From positions 1 through 7,831 of the forward strand of contig RGGS01000051.1 in NCBI GenBank assembly GCA_010024525.1: DNA of 7,831 nucleotides, written 5' to 3'. Position numbers and translations under genes: made by a program. The DNA is from Verrucomicrobiota bacterium (GTDB lineage: Bacteria > Verrucomicrobiota > Verrucomicrobiia > Methylacidiphilales > Verrucolacustridaceae). This document shows, piece by piece, positions 6,223 to 7,831 of this stretch. The notes under the pieces are model-generated. The model was given only the letters and a program-made list of their open reading frames with translations, was not told the origin of the DNA and did not search any database. Each line of letters opens with the position of its first letter. The first letter of the stretch is position 1.

Positions 6223-7831
6223 ATGATCCCCTACGCCCCGTACCTGATCCTTTTGCTGCCGTTGTTTTCGGCCGTGATGACCCGTCTCTTTCTGCAGCCT
6301 TTTCCCCGGGTGGCGGTGACCAGTTCGGTGGTCGCCTGTTTCTTGAGTTTTGTGGGGTCTCTGTTCCTGCTGGGGGCGGGAACCCCATCCGGAGGGATGG
6401 CGGCCCCGATGATCCCTTGGATCGAGTTTGCCGGACTAAAGGCCAACTTCGGTCTGGTGGCGGACCCGTTGGCCAGGATGATGGCCGCCTTGGTCACCGG
6501 AGTGGCCTTTCTGGTGCACATTTACTCCATCGGTTATCTCGCGAAAGACCCATCCCGCAGTCGTTTTTTCGGCGAGCTCTCTCTCTTTGTCTTTTCGATG
6601 CTGGGGATCGTTTTTGCCGACAACCTGGTCACGATGTTTATTTTCTGGGAGTTGGTGGGACTGAGTTCCTACTTGCTCATCGGCTTCTGGTTTGAGCGGC
6701 CGGCCGCCGGAGCCGCGGCTAACAAGGCGTTTCTGGTGAACCGGATCGGGGATTTTGGTTTCATTTTGGGAATTCTTGGGACGTGGTCCCTCTTTGGAAC
6801 CATCGGGTTTGCCGACCTTCCAAGTCGTGCGTCCGCGGGTGCGGCAGGTTGGGCGGTCACCGCCGTTGGGCTCGGCTTACTCTGTGGCTGCCTTGGTAAG
6901 TCGGCGCAGTTCCCGCTGCATGTCTGGTTGCCTGATTCCATGGAAGGTCCGACGCCTGTTTCTTCGTTGCTACATGCGGCCACCATGGTGGTGGCTGGCG
7001 TTTACATGCTGATTCGGGTTTTGCCAGTGCTGGAACTGAGCCAGATCACCATGACAACCATCGCCTGGATTGGAGGGATCATGACTCTTCTGCCGGCGCT
7101 CATTGCCTGCCAGCAGAACGATATTAAAAGGATTTTGGCCTACTCTACGCTTTCGGAAATCGCCTACATGGTGATGGCGGTGGGGCTGGGGGTGACCGGG
7201 CCGGCCATGTACCACCTGATGACCCACGCCTTCTTCAAGTGTCTCCTATTTTTGGCCTCCGGTTCGGTGATTCATGGCTGCCATGAGGAGCAGGACATCT
7301 GGAAGATGGGGGGGTTGAACAAGAGGATGCCCTTTACCTACTTGGTGACTTGGATCGGAACAATCGCCCTGTGTGGCATTCCCCCGGTTTCCGGATTCTG
7401 GAGTAAGGATGAAATCTTTGCCGCCACGGCTTCGCATCCCGGACTGGCCGCGGTTTCCATGCTCGCGGGTTTCTTCACGTCCTTTTTCATGCTGCGCATG
7501 ATCCTTGTGGCCTTTGGGGGAAACCCACGCGGAGAGGGGGCCAAGCATGCCCACGAGGGGCCGCCGGTAATGGTGGTTCCGATGTTGATTCTGGCAGTGC
7601 TTTCGGTTTTTAGCGGTCTATTCCCGGTCCAGGCCTTCCTGGGTGCGGGCTCGGAGGGGCATCACGCCTCCTGGACCCTATGGGTCTCCCTGTTGGTGGC
7701 GCTTGCGGGTTTTATCCCAGCATACCAACTTTATGTCGGAGCCAGTCAGGACCCTCTTTCCATCCCTTGGTTGCGCGGAAAATTGTACATCGATGAATTC
7801 TATCAGACGGTCTTGGTGGCCGGGCAGGATG
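6223..7831 (+). CDS. nuoL: NADH-quinone oxidoreductase subunit L, N-terminal part (3' truncated by window edge)
   Basis: The antiporter-like subunit at the distal tip of complex I, which pumps protons and carries the long lateral helix HL. The frame is open from ATG 6223 to the window end (536 residues of an expected 600-odd), so the lateral helix is missing. Family motifs, in order: FIFWELVGLSSYLLIGFW (139-156, key Glu143), NRIGDFGF (173-180), LGKSAQFPLHVWLPDSMEGP (224-243, Lys225-226 region), TPVSSLLHAATMV (244-256, His251), DIKRILAYSTLSEIAYM (300-316), MTHAFFKCLLFLASG (333-347, Lys339) and GIPPVSGFWSKDEI (385-398). The usual TLSQ reads TLSE here (Glu312). The start abuts the nuoK stop (TAAATG) with no Shine-Dalgarno, which suggests termination-reinitiation. 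nuoM and nuoN would be expected downstream. NuoL is preferred over NuoM because of MEGPTPVSSLLHAATMV. Confidence 0.96.
   Translation, partial: MIPYAPYLILLLPLFSAVMTRLFLQPFPRVAVTSSVVACFLSFVGSLFLLGAGTPSGGMAAPMIPWIEFAGLKANFGLVADPLARMMAALVTGVAFLVHIYSIGYLAKDPSRSRFFGELSLFVFSMLGIVFADNLVTMFIFWELVGLSSYLLIGFWFERPAAGAAANKAFLVNRIGDFGFILGILGTWSLFGTIGFADLPSRASAGAAGWAVTAVGLGLLCGCLGKSAQFPLHVWLPDSMEGPTPVSSLLHAATMVVAGVYMLIRVLPVLELSQITMTTIAWIGGIMTLLPALIACQQNDIKRILAYSTLSEIAYMVMAVGLGVTGPAMYHLMTHAFFKCLLFLASGSVIHGCHEEQDIWKMGGLNKRMPFTYLVTWIGTIALCGIPPVSGFWSKDEIFAATASHPGLAAVSMLAGFFTSFFMLRMILVAFGGNPRGEGAKHAHEGPPVMVVPMLILAVLSVFSGLFPVQAFLGAGSEGHHASWTLWVSLLVALAGFIPAYQLYVGASQDPLSIPWLRGKLYIDEFYQTVLVAGQD

Noticed and set aside
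5766..6695. 309-codon open frame on + strand spanning the end of nuoJ, all of nuoK and part of nuoL
   Set aside because: It lies out of frame with three well-conserved nuo genes, its peptide is rich in Gly, Pro, Arg and His with no recognisable domain, and GC-rich coding DNA often leaves such open shadow frames.
1..7831. Search for a previously undescribed multi-gene system, mobile element or CRISPR array
   Set aside because: All genes belong to known families, spacing is ordinary for an operon, and I see no repeat array, transposase, integrase or unknown gene. The novelty is limited to gene order and residue-level features listed in the findings.

Overview
The window is a compact, single-direction stretch of bacterial chromosome with every recognisable gene on the + strand. 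In order it holds the 3' part of gyrB (cut by the left edge), complete gyrA, a short secreted PhoD-like metallophosphatase, complete nuoI, nuoJ and nuoK, and the 5' part of nuoL (cut by the right edge). Nearly all of the window codes for protein. I see no RNA gene, CRISPR array, insertion sequence, integrase, attachment site or terminator.

Likely source: a Gram-negative member of the Planctomycetes-Verrucomicrobia-Chlamydiae (PVC) group, most plausibly Verrucomicrobiota. This is inferred from recalled sequences, not from a search. The GyrA segment IYPTLV and the SIDGDPP...MRYTEARL block look more like chlamydial/PVC GyrA than proteobacterial or Firmicute GyrA. GyrB carries a large insert beside the TOPRIM fold, as many Gram-negative enzymes do. 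Adjacent gyrB-gyrA and a short PhoD-like phosphatase also fit, but none of these is decisive.

Region 1 (2-3667) encodes both subunits of DNA gyrase, separated by 18 bp. GyrB supplies the ATPase/TOPRIM subunit and GyrA the cleavage-religation and DNA-wrapping subunit. Region 2 (3664-4698) encodes an exported phosphatase/phosphodiesterase whose GTG start overlaps the gyrA stop. Region 3 (4714-7831) is the distal half of a complex I operon: NuoI (peripheral-arm iron-sulfur subunit), then membrane-arm subunits NuoJ, NuoK and NuoL. nuoA-nuoH are not upstream, so the complex I genes are split between nuoH and nuoI, and the second half sits directly behind gyrBA-phoD.

Gene junctions are tight: 18 bp, 4-bp overlap, 15 bp, 112 bp, 4-bp overlap, 0 bp. 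Only the nuoI-nuoJ gap is long enough for separate regulation, and it contains three small inverted repeats. Most starts lack a convincing Shine-Dalgarno sequence.

I did not find a new multi-gene system. The points most worth a second look are the unusual quinolone-resistance region of GyrA (Met83, Pro87, Gly91, Arg106), the gyrase-phosphatase-complex I gene order, the hairpin-bearing nuoI-nuoJ spacer, and a Gln-to-Glu change in a conserved NuoL motif.
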